Assembly (NCBI GenBank): GCA_033085395.1 | Contig: JANQBS010000110.1 | Span: forward strand, 58,801 to 122,800 | Length of the DNA: 64,000 nucleotides | Direction: 5' to 3' | Origin: Xanthoparmelia taractica | Taxonomy: Eukaryota > Ascomycota > Lecanoromycetes > Lecanorales > Parmeliaceae | Shown here: positions 33,746 through 45,407 of the stretch, in pieces | How positions within the stretch are numbered: the stretch's first letter is position 1 | How the letters are laid out: each line of letters begins with the position of its first letter | Position numbers and translations under genes: made by a program | Notes under the pieces: model-generated | What the model saw: only the letters and a program-made list of their open reading frames with translations | The model's database searches: none | What the model was told of the DNA's origin: nothing

Positions 33746-36700
33746 CTACCAATCAATCCCCCCACCCCCACCAGCAGTAATCTCCCTCGCAGCCCTCACC
33801 TCCCCCGCCCCATCCGCAAAATGGCTCTCCCTCCCCGGTTTCCTCCCCTTCATCCCCTTGAGCTTCTCATCCAACTTCCCAAACGGGCCCCCCACCTCCC
33901 CCTCCTTGACTTTCCACCGACTCGTCCCGAGCCTGGCATCTAATTCCTCGACGGGCGGCAGCTTGAGATAAACCCACCCGTCATCGCGTTCTTCGACGGG
34001 GAACGTGGCGATGTTGACGGCGGAGTCGTTGGAGCAGGTTCCCGCGTCCGGGCCGTTGAGCGTGAAGTTTCGTTTGTGGAAGGGGCAGGAGACGTGGAGT
34101 TTTTTCGCCTGGATGTCGTCGCCGATGAGGCCTTCGCTGAGGGCGAAGGTGCGTTTGTGCGGGCACATTTGCTGCGTGGCGTAGTATTTGCCCTTGATCT
34201 TGAAGATGGCGAGTTGGGTGTCACCGCGCTTGACGGGTTGGCTGCTTCCCGTAGGCGTGTCGGCGAAGAGTTTGCTCTCCACGATGGGTTGCCAGCTCAG
34301 GCTGCTCCATTGCGTGCCGCGGAAGTCCTCGGTCGTGCTTTCTTTGGGCCAGTAGGCGGGGCGCTGTTGGCCACGCTCGGAGACTTTGTCAATGACGGAG
34401 AGGGTGTCGGATGTGTTTGCGAATTGGCGGAAGTGGGAGCGGCGGGCGGGGTCCGTGATGGCGGCGGACCATTCGTCGAAGAAGGTGCCGACGAGCTGGT
34501 TCATTTGCTGCTCGAGCTCGGCGGCGATGCCGAGCTTGTCTTCGAGGATGACTTGGCGGAGGTAGTTGATGCCGCCTGGTAGTTGCTCGATCCAGCGGGC
34601 GGTGCGTTGGAGTTTGTCCGCTGTGCGCATGTAGAACATCAGGTAGCGGTCAAGGATGGGGACGACATCGTCCGGTGGTACGTCTTTGGCGAGGAGCTCG
34701 CTGTGGCGTGGCTTTGCTCCACCGTTGCCGCCGACGAAGACGTTGAAGCCTTTTTCGGTGGCGATGAGGCCAAAGTCTTTGTTTTGGGCTTCGGCACACT
34801 CGCGCACACAGCCAGAGACGCCGCCTTTCATCTTGTGTGGCGAGCGGATCGACTTGTAGCGTTCCTCAAGACGGACAGCCATGCCTACACTGTCGCCAAT
34901 GCCAAAGCGGCACCACGTAGTCCCCACACATGACTTGACAGTTCGTAGAGACTTGGCGTAAGCGTGACCGGATTCCATACCCCCATTGACAAGTTCGGTC
35001 CAGATATCGATCAAGTCTTCTTTCTTGGCACCGAACATGTCGATGCGTTGGCCGCCAGTGATTTTGCAGTAGAGTCCGTACTTTTTGGCAACAGTACCGA
35101 TGATTATGAGCTTCTCTGGTGTGATCTCTCCGGCTGACACACGAGGGATAACGGAATAGGTGCCGTTTCGCTGAATGTTGCCGAGGAAACGGTCGTTGGT
35201 GTCCTGCAGGCCATGCAAGGGTTTGTCCATAACGTGCTGATTGTAGAGCGAGGCGAGGATGGAGCCGATGGTCGGTTTGCATGCTTCGCATCCCAGAGAC
35301 TCTGGATCGGTGCCACACTCCTTCATGACCTCCGCGAATTGTTTCAGTTTCTTGACACTGATTATGTGAAAGAGATCGGCCCGTGAGTGTTTGAAGTGCG
35401 GACAAAGATGGTTCAAGACTTCCGCTCCTTGAGCCTTCATCTGCGTATTGAAGATCGTCTGCACAAGAGGCATACAGCCACCACAGCCTGTGCCAGCCTT
35501 TGTGCACGACTTTACATCTCCGATGCTTTTGCATGTTCCATCTTTGACAACCTTCGTGACATCACCTTTCGTGACATTATGGCATGAGCAGATCTGCGTG
35601 TCATCGGTCAGATCGTCCGCATCGTCCTCTCCTTCCTTGGCGGCTCCTAAGATGAGTTGGCTGGGAGGAACCTCCAACATTGTCTGGTTCTTGACCATTG
35701 GCACCAACTTGACATAATCTTTGGTGTCGCCGATCATCATGCCTCCCAAGAGATGTTTGCCATCTAAGGTGAAAAGATACTTCTTGTAGACCGCCTGAAA
35801 GGGGTCCTTGTAAGTCAAAGCTTTCACTGGTGGTGGAGGCGGCCCATCGGTAATGTTCTTCACTTGCTCTACTTGCTCTTGGACCCCGCTCTTCTCTTTT
35901 TGCGCTCCGTGTCTCTTCACAGGCAGATCTTTGGGTCCGTCTCTGTCGGCAAAGAAATCTCCAAAACTGGCCACTTCCACACCTAGCAATTTGAGCTTGG
36001 TGCTCAAATCCGGTCTTTTAAACTGCCTTGTCGCATGGACCTTTGCTTGAGTCATGTTGAAAGCGAGAACTTCAGCCATCTCGATGCCAGGAGCGATCAA
36101 GCCAAAAGTCTGACTTTCCCAGCTGGCGCACTCTCCAACCGCATAAATCCCCTCCTGACTCGTCATTAGGCTGGGATCAACGACTATCCCTCCACCTCGG
36201 TCAGCACATTTGATACCTGCTCTTCTGGCGAGCTCGTCTCGAGCCTTGATACCAATACCGAACATAAGACATTTGCAATCCATACGTTCCCCATCTTCGA
36301 ACAGCACCCCTTTGACGGCGTTGTCCTCGTCAACTTCAATCTTGCCTACTCGCTTCCCAAGAAGCACGTCTAAACCTAGTTTTCGCACAAGCTCAACGAC
36401 CATACTGCCAGCATCATTATCCAATTGCCGACTAAGAACCCATCGATTGCGCTCGATGAGCTTGACTTTGCCGAAGCTTTCGAGATCCATCATGGCTTTT
36501 GCTGCTTCCAGGCCGAGCAGACCGCCACCTACCACGGCACCGGTAGCGCCCTTGCATGTTTGCGAATAGCTGATGAGCTTCTCCAAGTCATCGATTGTGC
36601 GATAGACGAAGACTCCCTTTGCGTCATGGCCAGGCGTGTGTCGGGGCAGAAGAGCGTCGGAGCCGGTAGCAAGGACGAGGATATCATATGGGACGGTTTC

Positions 36701-37231
36701 GCCGGTTGATGTTGAGACAAGCTTGTCCGAGGGATGGATTTCGGTCACCTGGGTATTGAGATGGTAATTGAGGGAACCTTCTGGCAAACCAGAATACTAG
36801 AGACACAAGCGTTAGCTAGGACCTGGTATGTGGAGCTTGAGTTTGCAATATACCCATTCCCGAGGGTTGAGATATAGGTTCTCGGCCTTTCGGTGCTGGA
36901 AGAAGCTTGTCAAGCCAACACGGTTGTAGGCCAAATGTGGTTCCTCTCCTATGACGACGACATCGTATTCTCTCCTCTTCGCATCCATCTTTAGTAGCTT
37001 CTCACTGTCAACAGTATCCGTTAGCCCTTGCTTTCAGCATTGGCAGCTTCGTGATCTGCAAGTTTGGACGACAGACATGAATGCAATGCCCACCATTCCC
37101 AATCCAACGACGACGACCTTCTTTCTCTTGTCTGGAGGTCTTGGATATTGGGGGCTTTCTTCTTCCGGGTCGTGGCCATTGACCGGCACTCTCCCGGCCT
37201 GCATGCCGGGTGAGGAGTCTGCCCAAGACAT
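33746..37231 (-). CDS. niiA: Nitrite reductase [NAD(P)H]
   Basis: Exons 37077-37231, 36854-37004 and 33746-36796, 1118 aa, normal for fungal NiiA. Order: FAD-binding fold (KKVVVVGLGMVGIAF), NAD-binding fold (GAVVGGGLLGLEAAKA), a BFD-like [2Fe-2S] site (CSCHNVTKGDV, GTGCGGCMP), siroheme/4Fe-4S sulfite-nitrite reductase domains (CVGTTWCRFG; GGVSGCVRECAEAQ), and a C-terminal Rieske-type domain at about residues 930-1050 (CPHKRTFALSEG, SCPFHKRNF). It reduces nitrite to ammonium in the cytoplasm with six electrons. Start 37231 (MSWADSS) is the nearest good ATG; one lies 36 bases upstream. Divergent from niaD. Confidence 0.96.
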
Positions 37232-37497
37232 GTTGAACAAGTGAGAGACAGGTGAGAGAAAGAGCAAGATGCTTGCTGTTAGCAGTCAAGGGAGCAGCAT
37301 CAAGCAGTCACGTTGAGACCTCAATGAGACTGGCAAGGGAGAGAATATTGGAGAGAGGGGAGCTCGAATGAAATCTCATCCAGTAAGACAGGAGACGAAA
37401 GAGAGCAGTGAGAAAGAGGCCATAGAGTATGGGCAGGTTTCCTCCCCATGCCCCTAGGAATGTTTTTGTGTCCGCGGGGAAAGGCAGACAAGATCAG

Positions 37498-37503
37498 CTT
37501 ATC
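37498..37503 (-). promoter_or_regulatory. GATA (AreA/Nit2) site
   Basis: CTTATC, about 270 bases upstream of the niiA start. Confidence 0.5.
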
Positions 37504-37622
37504 GGACTGCATACTGAGCATCTCGCGTCTCGTGTGAGTTCGAGAACATGAACAGACCAAGGAAAAGAAAAAAGGGGATGTGATGGGAAAGGCAAAAGGA
37601 CATTTAAAGGATTCTGACTTCT

Positions 37623-37630
37623 CCTCGGAG
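37623..37630 (-). promoter_or_regulatory. NirA-type site
   Basis: CCTCGGAG, the reverse complement of CTCCGAGG. It is an exact match to the NirA consensus CTCCGHGG known from Aspergillus, about 390 bases upstream of niiA. Confidence 0.6.
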
Positions 37631-37720
37631 GATTGTTACTATCTTTATGATTAAGAGATACTTGGAGTACAATGAATGTCAGTGTGGAATATCACGAGAT
37701 GAACGAAACAAGAATCCGAG

Positions 37721-37773
37721 GATAAGGTGGAAGTAAAATAGAAGGATTGATATCGCCAGATACGCGAGATAAG
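37721..37773 (+). promoter_or_regulatory. Pair of GATA sites
   Basis: GATAAG occurs at 37721-37726 and 37768-37773, near the centre of the bidirectional promoter. Paired GATA sites are typical of strong AreA binding. Confidence 0.55.
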
Positions 37774-38311
37774 CTTGTGTCGCCTGGTTGGCGCCAAGAA
37801 CCTCCTGTTCTTCTCGATTGAGCCTTAGCGCATACCTTCCCGCTTAAGACTTACCCATCCTGTCTAGCGTCAAACTAAGCTAACCTCCGTGCCAAGTATC
37901 TCGTCCGACTTTCCTACAACTCCAGGCCTTTCAGAAGTCGTCTCCCTTACCAATCCAAACACGCTTGCTGCTTTGCACCATGTCCGCCCATCAGGACATA
38001 CACTACCTCAGTACACAAGGTGCAGATACGGAAGTCCTTCACAATCCCACTTCCCGAAGCGGTCAACCGGCGTCTTTTGCCGTGGTACCAGTAGGGCAGT
38101 CAGACTTACAGGGAACTATTTCACTGCATCAGCCCCTGGCCCAGATCTGTCACCCAAGATGGCGGATACAGGAGATCGCGGAGAAAGAACTTGTCCCAGG
38201 GCATTTGCAAATGCTGTTAGTCTTGGCCCCAGTCACCAAGTCAGCATAGTCCTAATGTGATTGACCTTACACTCCCTCGGATTCCGCCATGGGTTACCAG
38301 GCCGGCCTTCT

Positions 38312-38335
38312 CTTATCTACACACTAGCCGATAAG
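38312..38335. promoter_or_regulatory. Inverted pair of GATA sites
   Basis: CTTATC at 38312-38317 and GATAAG at 38330-38335, about 400 bases upstream of niaD. Confidence 0.55.
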
Positions 38336-38730
38336 CATTTTTCTATGACTTTTCTTTTGACTACTGCGCCTCTGGAGGCAAGAAGCGAACAAGGGAAGAA
38401 AGGGGGGAGGGGAGGCATCGCTGTACTCGCGGCACTCGTTGTACATGTCAATTCCGCGGTCTCTTTGTTCCTCCGCGCATGATGGCTCTAGCATTATGCG
38501 ATAGCTGATTGGATGGTCAGTCTGATTATTCTGCATTTTGAACTTACGATGACAGGATCGCCATCTCCTTTCAAACTTGCATGCGTCTTCTTCTACATTG
38601 TGTCTTGGCACTCATGCCAGACATTTTGGCAATCCATTTTGACAATAACACTTCTCTTTGTCGGGATTCTACTGTATCTGGTGATTGACGAGAACTTGTG
38701 TATCCCTCCAATTGCTGTGCACACTTTACC

Positions 38731-41483
38731 ATGGAGGACCCTGCTACTCAAGACCGATCTTCCGCCAGTTTATTAGACAAGCATGAAAACCTACCTCAAT
38801 ATGACCAATTGCCTCCTTCACCCCCTCACACGGAAGAAAATGGCTCCGAGTCAAGCGAAGAAGTTGAGATCCCGCTGCCACCACCTACCAACCCACCCAC
38901 CAAAGTCCTAGACATCGACAGAAAGACGCCCGATGCTCACGTACCCCGAGACCATAGGTTAATACGATTGACCGGCACCCACCCATTCAATGTCGAGGCA
39001 CCCTTGTCCGCCCTCTTCAACGAGGGCTTCTTAACCAGCCCTGAACTCTTCTATGTCAGGAATCATGGTGCTGTTCCAGAGGTTAAAGACCAAGAGATAC
39101 CGGACTGGGAGTTCTCCGTGGAAGGGTAAGCGGTACACAGTGTTCACAGACTCTTCTCCATTCGCTGACATGTCTCCTCTAGACTTGTCGAACGACCCTT
39201 CACTCTCACACTTCGCCAACTAATTGCCCAATACGACCAAATTACCTGTCCCATCACACTCGCTTGCGCTGGAAATAGAAGGAAAGAACAAAATCAGGTC
39301 AGAAAAAGCAAAGGTTTCTCGTGGGGAGCCGCCGGCGTCTCCACGGCGCTTTTTACTGGGGTCGCAATGTCAGAACTCATAAAGAAAGCACGCCCAAGGA
39401 AAGGTGCTCGGTATGTGTGCATGGAAGGCGCAGACAAATTGGTATGGGAATCCAATTCTCTTCCATAGGGACAAGGCTAACAACAAACTGCGCCTAGCCC
39501 AATGGATTCTACGGCACATCAGTCAAGTTAAATTGGGTCATGGACCCCAACCGTGGCATGATGATTGCCCACAAGATGAATGGCGAGATGCTTCGACCTG
39601 ATCATGGCAAGCCATTGCGAGCGGTCATACCAGGGCAAATTGGAGGAAGAAGTGTAAAGTGGCTGAAAAAGCTGATGGTCACAGCTGCTCCAAGTGACAA
39701 TTGGTATCATATCTACGACAATCGAGTCTTGCCTACCATGGTCAGTCCCGAGGAGTCTGTCAGCAATCCCAAATGGTGGCTTGATGATAGGTACGCCATT
39801 TATGATCTGAGCACCAATTCAGCAATAGCCTATCCCGCGCATGAGGAGCAAATATGTCTCAAAGATGGCCCCGAGAAATACGAGGTCAAAGGGTATGCTT
39901 ATGGTGGTGGCGGAAGGAGAGTGACCCGAGTTGAGATGTCCATTGACAAAGGTCGTACGTGGCGGCTAGCCGACATCGATTACCCTGAGGATCGATATCG
40001 TGAAGCTGAGCGAGAGATGTTTGGTGGACGTCTCGATATGTCTTGGCGAGAAAGCTGTTTCTGCTGGTGTCATTGGTCGTTAGACATACCAACGTTGGAG
40101 CTCGCAGCTGCCAAGGACATCGTTGTTCGAGCTATGGACGAGAGCATGAATATCCAGCCAAAGGAGATGTACTGGAGCGTGCTCGGTATGATGAACAATC
40201 CGTGGTTCCGTGTTACCATAAGCCAAGAAGGCGACTATTTGAGGTTTGAGCATCCGACTCAACCCGCACTAATGCCAGGCGGCTGGATGGAAAGAGTGAA
40301 GAAAGCAGGTGGCGATTTAACGAACGGGCACTGGGGCGAAAAGCTCGCTGGCGAAGAAGAACAAGCCGTGGTCCACCACCGAGCAAAAGAAATACCCATG
40401 ACAAAAGCAGGCCTGAAGAATGAAATCACGATTGACGAATTACGAAAACATGATAACGAACACGACCCATGGTTCGTCATTAATGGCGAGGTCTATACCG
40501 GCCTCGCCTTTTTGAAAGACCACCCCGGCGGCGCCCAATCCATCATTGGCGCCGCGGGCCTCGACACCTCCGACGAGTTCATGGCCATCCATTCCGAGAC
40601 AGCAAAAGGCATGATGCCATCTTACCACCTCGGCACCCTCTCCGACTCGGCCAAACTCGCCCTCTCAGAACCAGCCTCCGAAACGACATCCAACGAACCA
40701 CGCCCCACTTTCCTCAACTCCCGCGCCTGGACAAAAGCCGTCCTCCACTCCAAGCGCGCCATCTCAGCCGACACGAGCATCTTCACCTTCACCCTTGAGC
40801 ACCCCGAGCAAACCCTCGGCCTACCCGTAGGTCAACATCTCATGATCCGCCTCCGGGACCCCGTCGACCGCGAAGCCATCATCCGCTCCTACACGCCCAT
40901 TTCCGAAATCACCCGCAAAGGCTACCTCGACGTCCTCATCAAGCTCTACCTTTCCTCCGAGTCCACCCCAGGCGGCAAAATGAGCAAAGCCATGAACGCC
41001 CTCCCCCTCGGCCACGCCGTCGACTTCAAAGGCCCCATTGGCAAATTCGAATACCTCGGCCGCGGCCGCTGCGCCATCAACGGCGTCGAGCGAAAAGTCA
41101 ACAAATTCGCCATGATCTGCGGCGGCAGCGGCATCACGCCCATCTTCCAGGTCTTCCGCGCCGTCATGCGTGATAAAGACGATCCGACGACTTGCACCGT
41201 CCTGAACGGTAACCGCCTCGTCGAAGATATACTCTGTAAAGACGATCTGGACGCTTTGTTACTGGGCAACGAACACCGCGGCGAGATTATACATACGCTT
41301 TCGAAGGCGCCGTCTACGTGGACGGGCTTGAAGGGACGCGTCGATGCGGAGTTGGTGAGGAAACATTGCCGGGTGGATAGGGAGACTATGGTGTTGGTTT
41401 GTGGGCCTGGTGCGCTGGAGAAGAGCGTGAAAATGGCGTTGAAGGAGCAGGGGTGGGAGGATGAGCAGATTTTGTTTTTCTGA
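38731..41483 (+). CDS. niaD: Nitrate reductase [NADPH]
   Basis: Exons 38731-39125, 39183-39441 and 39498-41483, 879 aa. Domains: molybdopterin-binding (about 75-300) with the Mo-ligand Cys in ITLACAGNRRKEQ; a dimerisation domain; cytochrome b5 at about 525-590 with heme His in KDHPGGAQS and AIHSET; then FAD/NADPH reductase (RSYTPIS, CGGSGITPIFQVF, VLVCGPG) ending EQILFF. It reduces nitrate to nitrite. The N-terminus is acidic and disordered, as usual. Exon 3 from about 40,500 on is strongly C-ending in codon use compared with its 5' half, yet the domains are continuous. Start 38731 gives MEDPATQDR; no better ATG is close. Nitrogen regulation is expected from the shared promoter. Confidence 0.96.
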
Positions 41484-42117
41484 GACGGGATCTTGGTACG
41501 GGATATATATAAAAAGGAAAAAAGGACTGCGTTTTTTGGTAGGGGATTCTTTTTTGTTTTGTATCGCGTGTGTTGGTTGCACTTGATATGATATGATTTG
41601 GGGGTTTTTGGTTTGGGCATGTTTGTATATAAGTAGCGTCGTTTCCTTTGCAGTATATGTGATTCTGATTATTGAGTATATAATGGCCTACCTTTTTCCT
41701 TCTCTTTCAAAGGTTGCAGCCGGATGGAAAGTTTTGGGCGTTTTGTTTTGTGGATTACTGTCAGTTAATTTCGTGATAAAAGGACACCTTTCAATGATTA
41801 GGAAATGCATATAAACGCTCCACACGACTTTTTTCTGTTAGGAGATTGAGAGAGACGCTTTTGATGTTTCTTTTTTTTTTTTTCAATTGCCATCTATCAT
41901 CATAAAGGTAAGAGCTAGCTACTGTAGAAGAACCAAAAAATCGTCTATCCCTCTCTCTGCCTGCGCCTGTCACGGCAAGAAAAAAAGTACGAAGGAACTC
42001 TCTATGCATAAGGTACCCATTGATCCGTCTGTCAGTCGATCAATCAGTCAGTCGATGTTCCAATCACTTCTTCCATCCACGCTGCAACTTCTACCTTCTT
42101 GTCCTACTCTCTCTCTC
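41484..42117. other. Convergent intergenic region, 634 bases
   Basis: 3' flanks of niaD and hsp88. A T-run (41871-41883) and CT-rich stretches are present. No gene is seen. Confidence 0.55.
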
Positions 42118-44715
42118 TCACCCCTTCATCTCGGTATCCGGCTCCTCGACCCCATCCGGCCTGACACCCTCCTGCGCGTCCCCCGCATCCTTCATCTCCT
42201 GGTCGCCCTCGCCATCCTTCTCCTTCTCCTTCTTCGCACCCTCTTTTGCCTTCTTCGCCTCCTCCTCCGCCTTTTTCCGCGCTTCAATCTCCGCCCGCTT
42301 CTTCGCCGCCTTCTCTTCTTCGATCTTCAGCACGGCTTGCCGTTCCTCTTCGATTTTGTCTTGGTAGCGGCCGACGATGGGACCGGCGACGAAGCGGATT
42401 TCGTCCATTTTGGCAACGTAGACGCCGCGGGTGGCGTCTTCGCCTTCGTCGTAGAGCCAGTCCTGTTTGTGCAAGTATTAGTTTGGTTTGGGGCTAGCAA
42501 GTGACGCGAGGGGGTACGGGGAAGACGAACCTCGCTCTGCTCAAGCTTCTCTTTTAATTTTGTCTTCTCCTCTTCGCTTGCAAACTCCGAGTATTGAGCG
42601 TCAATCTTCGATCGAAGCTCGTAGATGTAAGACTCCAGCTCGTTCTTCTTGTCTTCCGTATCGGCAACAAGCTTGTCTTCCATAAACATGGCCCCCTCCT
42701 TCTCCGCCAGAGCATCTTTGGTTTGTTGATCGAGCGATGATGTGCCCGACGACAGAGGTAATTCGCCCTTGCGGACCTGTTTCTTGATCTTCCGCGTCTT
42801 TGGCTTGGGTTCCGCGGTGCCGTTGGGAGCGTCGGTATCCATTGCCTGATTGGTAGATTCTGTCAGCGGTGCATCGCGAGATGGTGGTCGCTTCGAGCCG
42901 CCGAAGACGTTCTTGGCAAAATTCTTCAATTTCGAACGTGGACCCAGGTCGTCCTTCAACGATTGGTCATCGGCAAGGCAAGGCATTAGAGATGAAGGAA
43001 AAGTGGAAACTTACATCACCGTCTTTCTTGTCCTCCTTTTTCTCCGCGTCCTTCTCTTCAGGTATTGGCTCTTCTATCTCGACATCTTCTACGTAGTACC
43101 CGGATTCGACGTTGAGAACACCGTGGAGGTTGAGACGGGCCTTGAGCTTGCAAATCATAAAATCATCATCACCGCTTGCTTTTACTCCCTTGACGGAAAA
43201 TTTTCCGATCCAAGGGTTCATCTTGCCAGGCAGCATCTCGGGCTTGGCATATCTGGCTTCCAGATCGAACGGCTGTTTGCGGTAGAATGTGAGGATCTTT
43301 GTCGATGGCATAACGTTACCTTTGTTGAAGACCGTCAAGCTTGTATCTTCGTCGGGTATATCAGGCGATTGCTCCCAGTTGAATTCGATGGGGTAGTTCA
43401 CGATATCATGGACCGAGAAGTCGCGAACGCGGAAAACAGGGGACAGGATAGCACAGCTGAAAGCGCAGCCACGGGCAACAGCTTCGTCTTGGTTAAGAGT
43501 GAACGAGAGTGCTTTGCCAAAGAATTTGCTTATCCGTTCCTTCAGAGATGGCACGCGAGTGCATCCGCCAACCATCTCTATCGCGTCAATGTCTTCTATC
43601 TTCATCTTAGCTTCAGCGAGCGCTTGCTCCAGAGGCACTGTTGCGCGATCCAGTAACGGTTGAAGGAGGTCTTCCAGCTCTTCTCGTTTCATCATCCCGT
43701 TAACATCGACGTCATTCATCAGGGATTCAATGCTGATCGGAGCTTGTGCGTTGGCGGAGAGGATCTTCTTCATCTTTTCCGCGGCGGCGGTCACCCGAAC
43801 GAGGGCTTTCGGGTTTGTGTTGATGTCGATCTTGTACCTCTCCTTCCATTCTCTAGCGAAGTGCTGTACCAAAGCCTTGTCAAAGTCTCGGCCACCGAAA
43901 TGCCTATCGTAAGCCGTAGCCTTGACGGCCAGCTCGCCCTTTTTAAACTCGACGATCGAGCATGTGTAGTCACTGTGTCCGATATCGACGAAAGCAACAC
44001 GCTTTGGCTTTTCTTCTGCAGTGGGGAGGTCGGTCCTAGGAATACCATAGCCGAGCGCCGTCGCGGTGGTGTCGTTGATCAACCGCAATAGCTTCAGCCC
44101 GGCAATCTCTGATGCGTCCATGATAGCTCTCCGCTGTACATCGGTAAACCATGCTGGAACGCTGATTACGATATCGGAGACGGGCAGCTTCAGCTCCGCG
44201 GATGCCGTAGCCTTGACCTTGCTCAGAAACATAGACACCAGTTGGGTTGCTGTGAATTGCTGCTTTTCGCCCATATATGTGACCTCGGCGCCGACCTCAT
44301 TTCCGATCTGAACGAGTTGGGCGGAGACAAATTCGCGTTCGAGTTGGACATCGGGATCTTGGAGCTGGCGGCCAGCTAGTCTCTTGAGGGAGCTGACGGT
44401 GTTCTTTAGGTTGGAGATTTCTTGAGTCTTTGCAGGTTCGCCGAGGTATCTAGTCTTAGGTCCGAAGCCAACGAGTGATCTGTGTATCATTATTAGTTGA
44501 GGGAGTAGTTGAGGGAGTAGTTGTGGAGCTCATCGAAGACATACGGTGTAGCCCGGTTGGAGACCTGCACAGATTCCGGCGTCAGCATGTCCTCTTCCTC
44601 ACGACAACATCGCACTTGTGAAACATACCTCATTGGTGATAACATCGACACCACGATTCCGCGCAACGGCAATGACGGTATTGAGGGTACCGAAGTCAAC
44701 ACCAACGACGGACAT
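42118..44715 (-). CDS. hsp88: Hsp110-family chaperone Hsp88 (Sse1-like)
   Basis: Exons 44629-44715, 44545-44564 (20 bases), 43015-44479, 42531-42845 and 42118-42462, 743 aa. The ATPase domain begins MSVVGVDFGTLNTVIAVARN and contains the phosphate-loop variant FVDIGHSDYTCSIVEF and EMVGGCTRVPSLKERI. Hsp110 features follow: a substrate-domain-like segment, an acidic insertion and the C-terminal helical extension DWLYDEGEDATRGVYVAKM with a Lys/Glu-rich tail. Hsp110 proteins are nucleotide-exchange factors for Hsp70 in the cytosol. The third intron (169 bases, 42846-43014) is open in one frame but would insert non-family residues, so I splice it out. Confidence 0.92.
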
Positions 44716-45407
44716 GATGACTAGGAAAAACTGGGTGGTCTAAAAAGGCGAGGATTAGAATTAGGTGGAGTAAATTTGAGAGGTCTCGAATGGGGAGTAG
44801 AGGTCTAGAGATGAGGTATCATGAGTGTGATGAGTTGATATTGTGGGGGGGGGTTTGATGTTGGTTTTCGGAGTGAGGCTGAAGAGAAATTACGAGAAAG
44901 TTCTGGTTGAGGTGATGAAAAATAACACGAACACTGACATATTACCGCCAAGACTTTTTTGGCTGCTGCTGATCGGCAAAAAGCGCCCAAAGAGCAAAAG
45001 ACCAACTAGAAGTACCTTACCATTTCAACGAACCGGATAATAAACCGGTTTCTTCTCCTCTACACCCCATCGGATGTTGCTCCGATCAAAACAATGGCAT
45101 GGTGAACTGTATGGCATTGGAATACTCATGATTATTTGTTACATTCTCATTACAATATAAAAGGCTTCACGTAAGAATGTAAGGTAGCGAAAACGCGAAA
45201 AGCTTCGACCCTCCTTGAAAATGTTACAAGTTCTTCAGCATACTCCATATGAGTATCCAGCATCATCAATTACCATGAGATGCTGCCTGTCGCTAGTTGA
45301 AAAGCGCTATCCACCACCTATGTGCTGCTGTTCGTTCTCGTATCCATGATGCTAAAGTTACCTCGCTATGCTCCTAGACGCCTTATGCAATGCGTGCTTT
45401 TCCTTAA
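44716..45407. other. Intergenic, 692 bases: hsp88 promoter and 3' flank of chitin synthase
   Basis: Contains one heat-shock-element-like dyad (listed next). No coding gene is supported. Confidence 0.55.
44896..44903. promoter_or_regulatory. Heat-shock-element-like dyad
   Basis: GAAAGTTC fits the nGAAnnTTCn unit bound by heat-shock factor, 181 bases upstream of the hsp88 start. Only two units are seen; a full element usually has three. Confidence 0.4.

Larger units (their letters stand above)
37232..38730. promoter_or_regulatory. Bidirectional niiA-niaD promoter
   Basis: These 1499 bases separate the two divergent starts. At least five GATAAG/CTTATC sequences (AreA/Nit2 type) and one exact NirA-type site are present. 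In Aspergillus nidulans such shared regions drive both genes through AreA and NirA. No transporter or other gene is seen inside; open frames here lack motifs. Confidence 0.75.

Noticed and set aside
34076..34933. Long plus-strand frames inside niiA
   Set aside because: They are antisense shadows of the Rieske and siroheme coding sequence, favoured by its high GC third positions.
40946..41620. 224-codon minus-strand frame over the niaD 3' end
   Set aside because: It is an antisense shadow of the FAD/NADPH domain.
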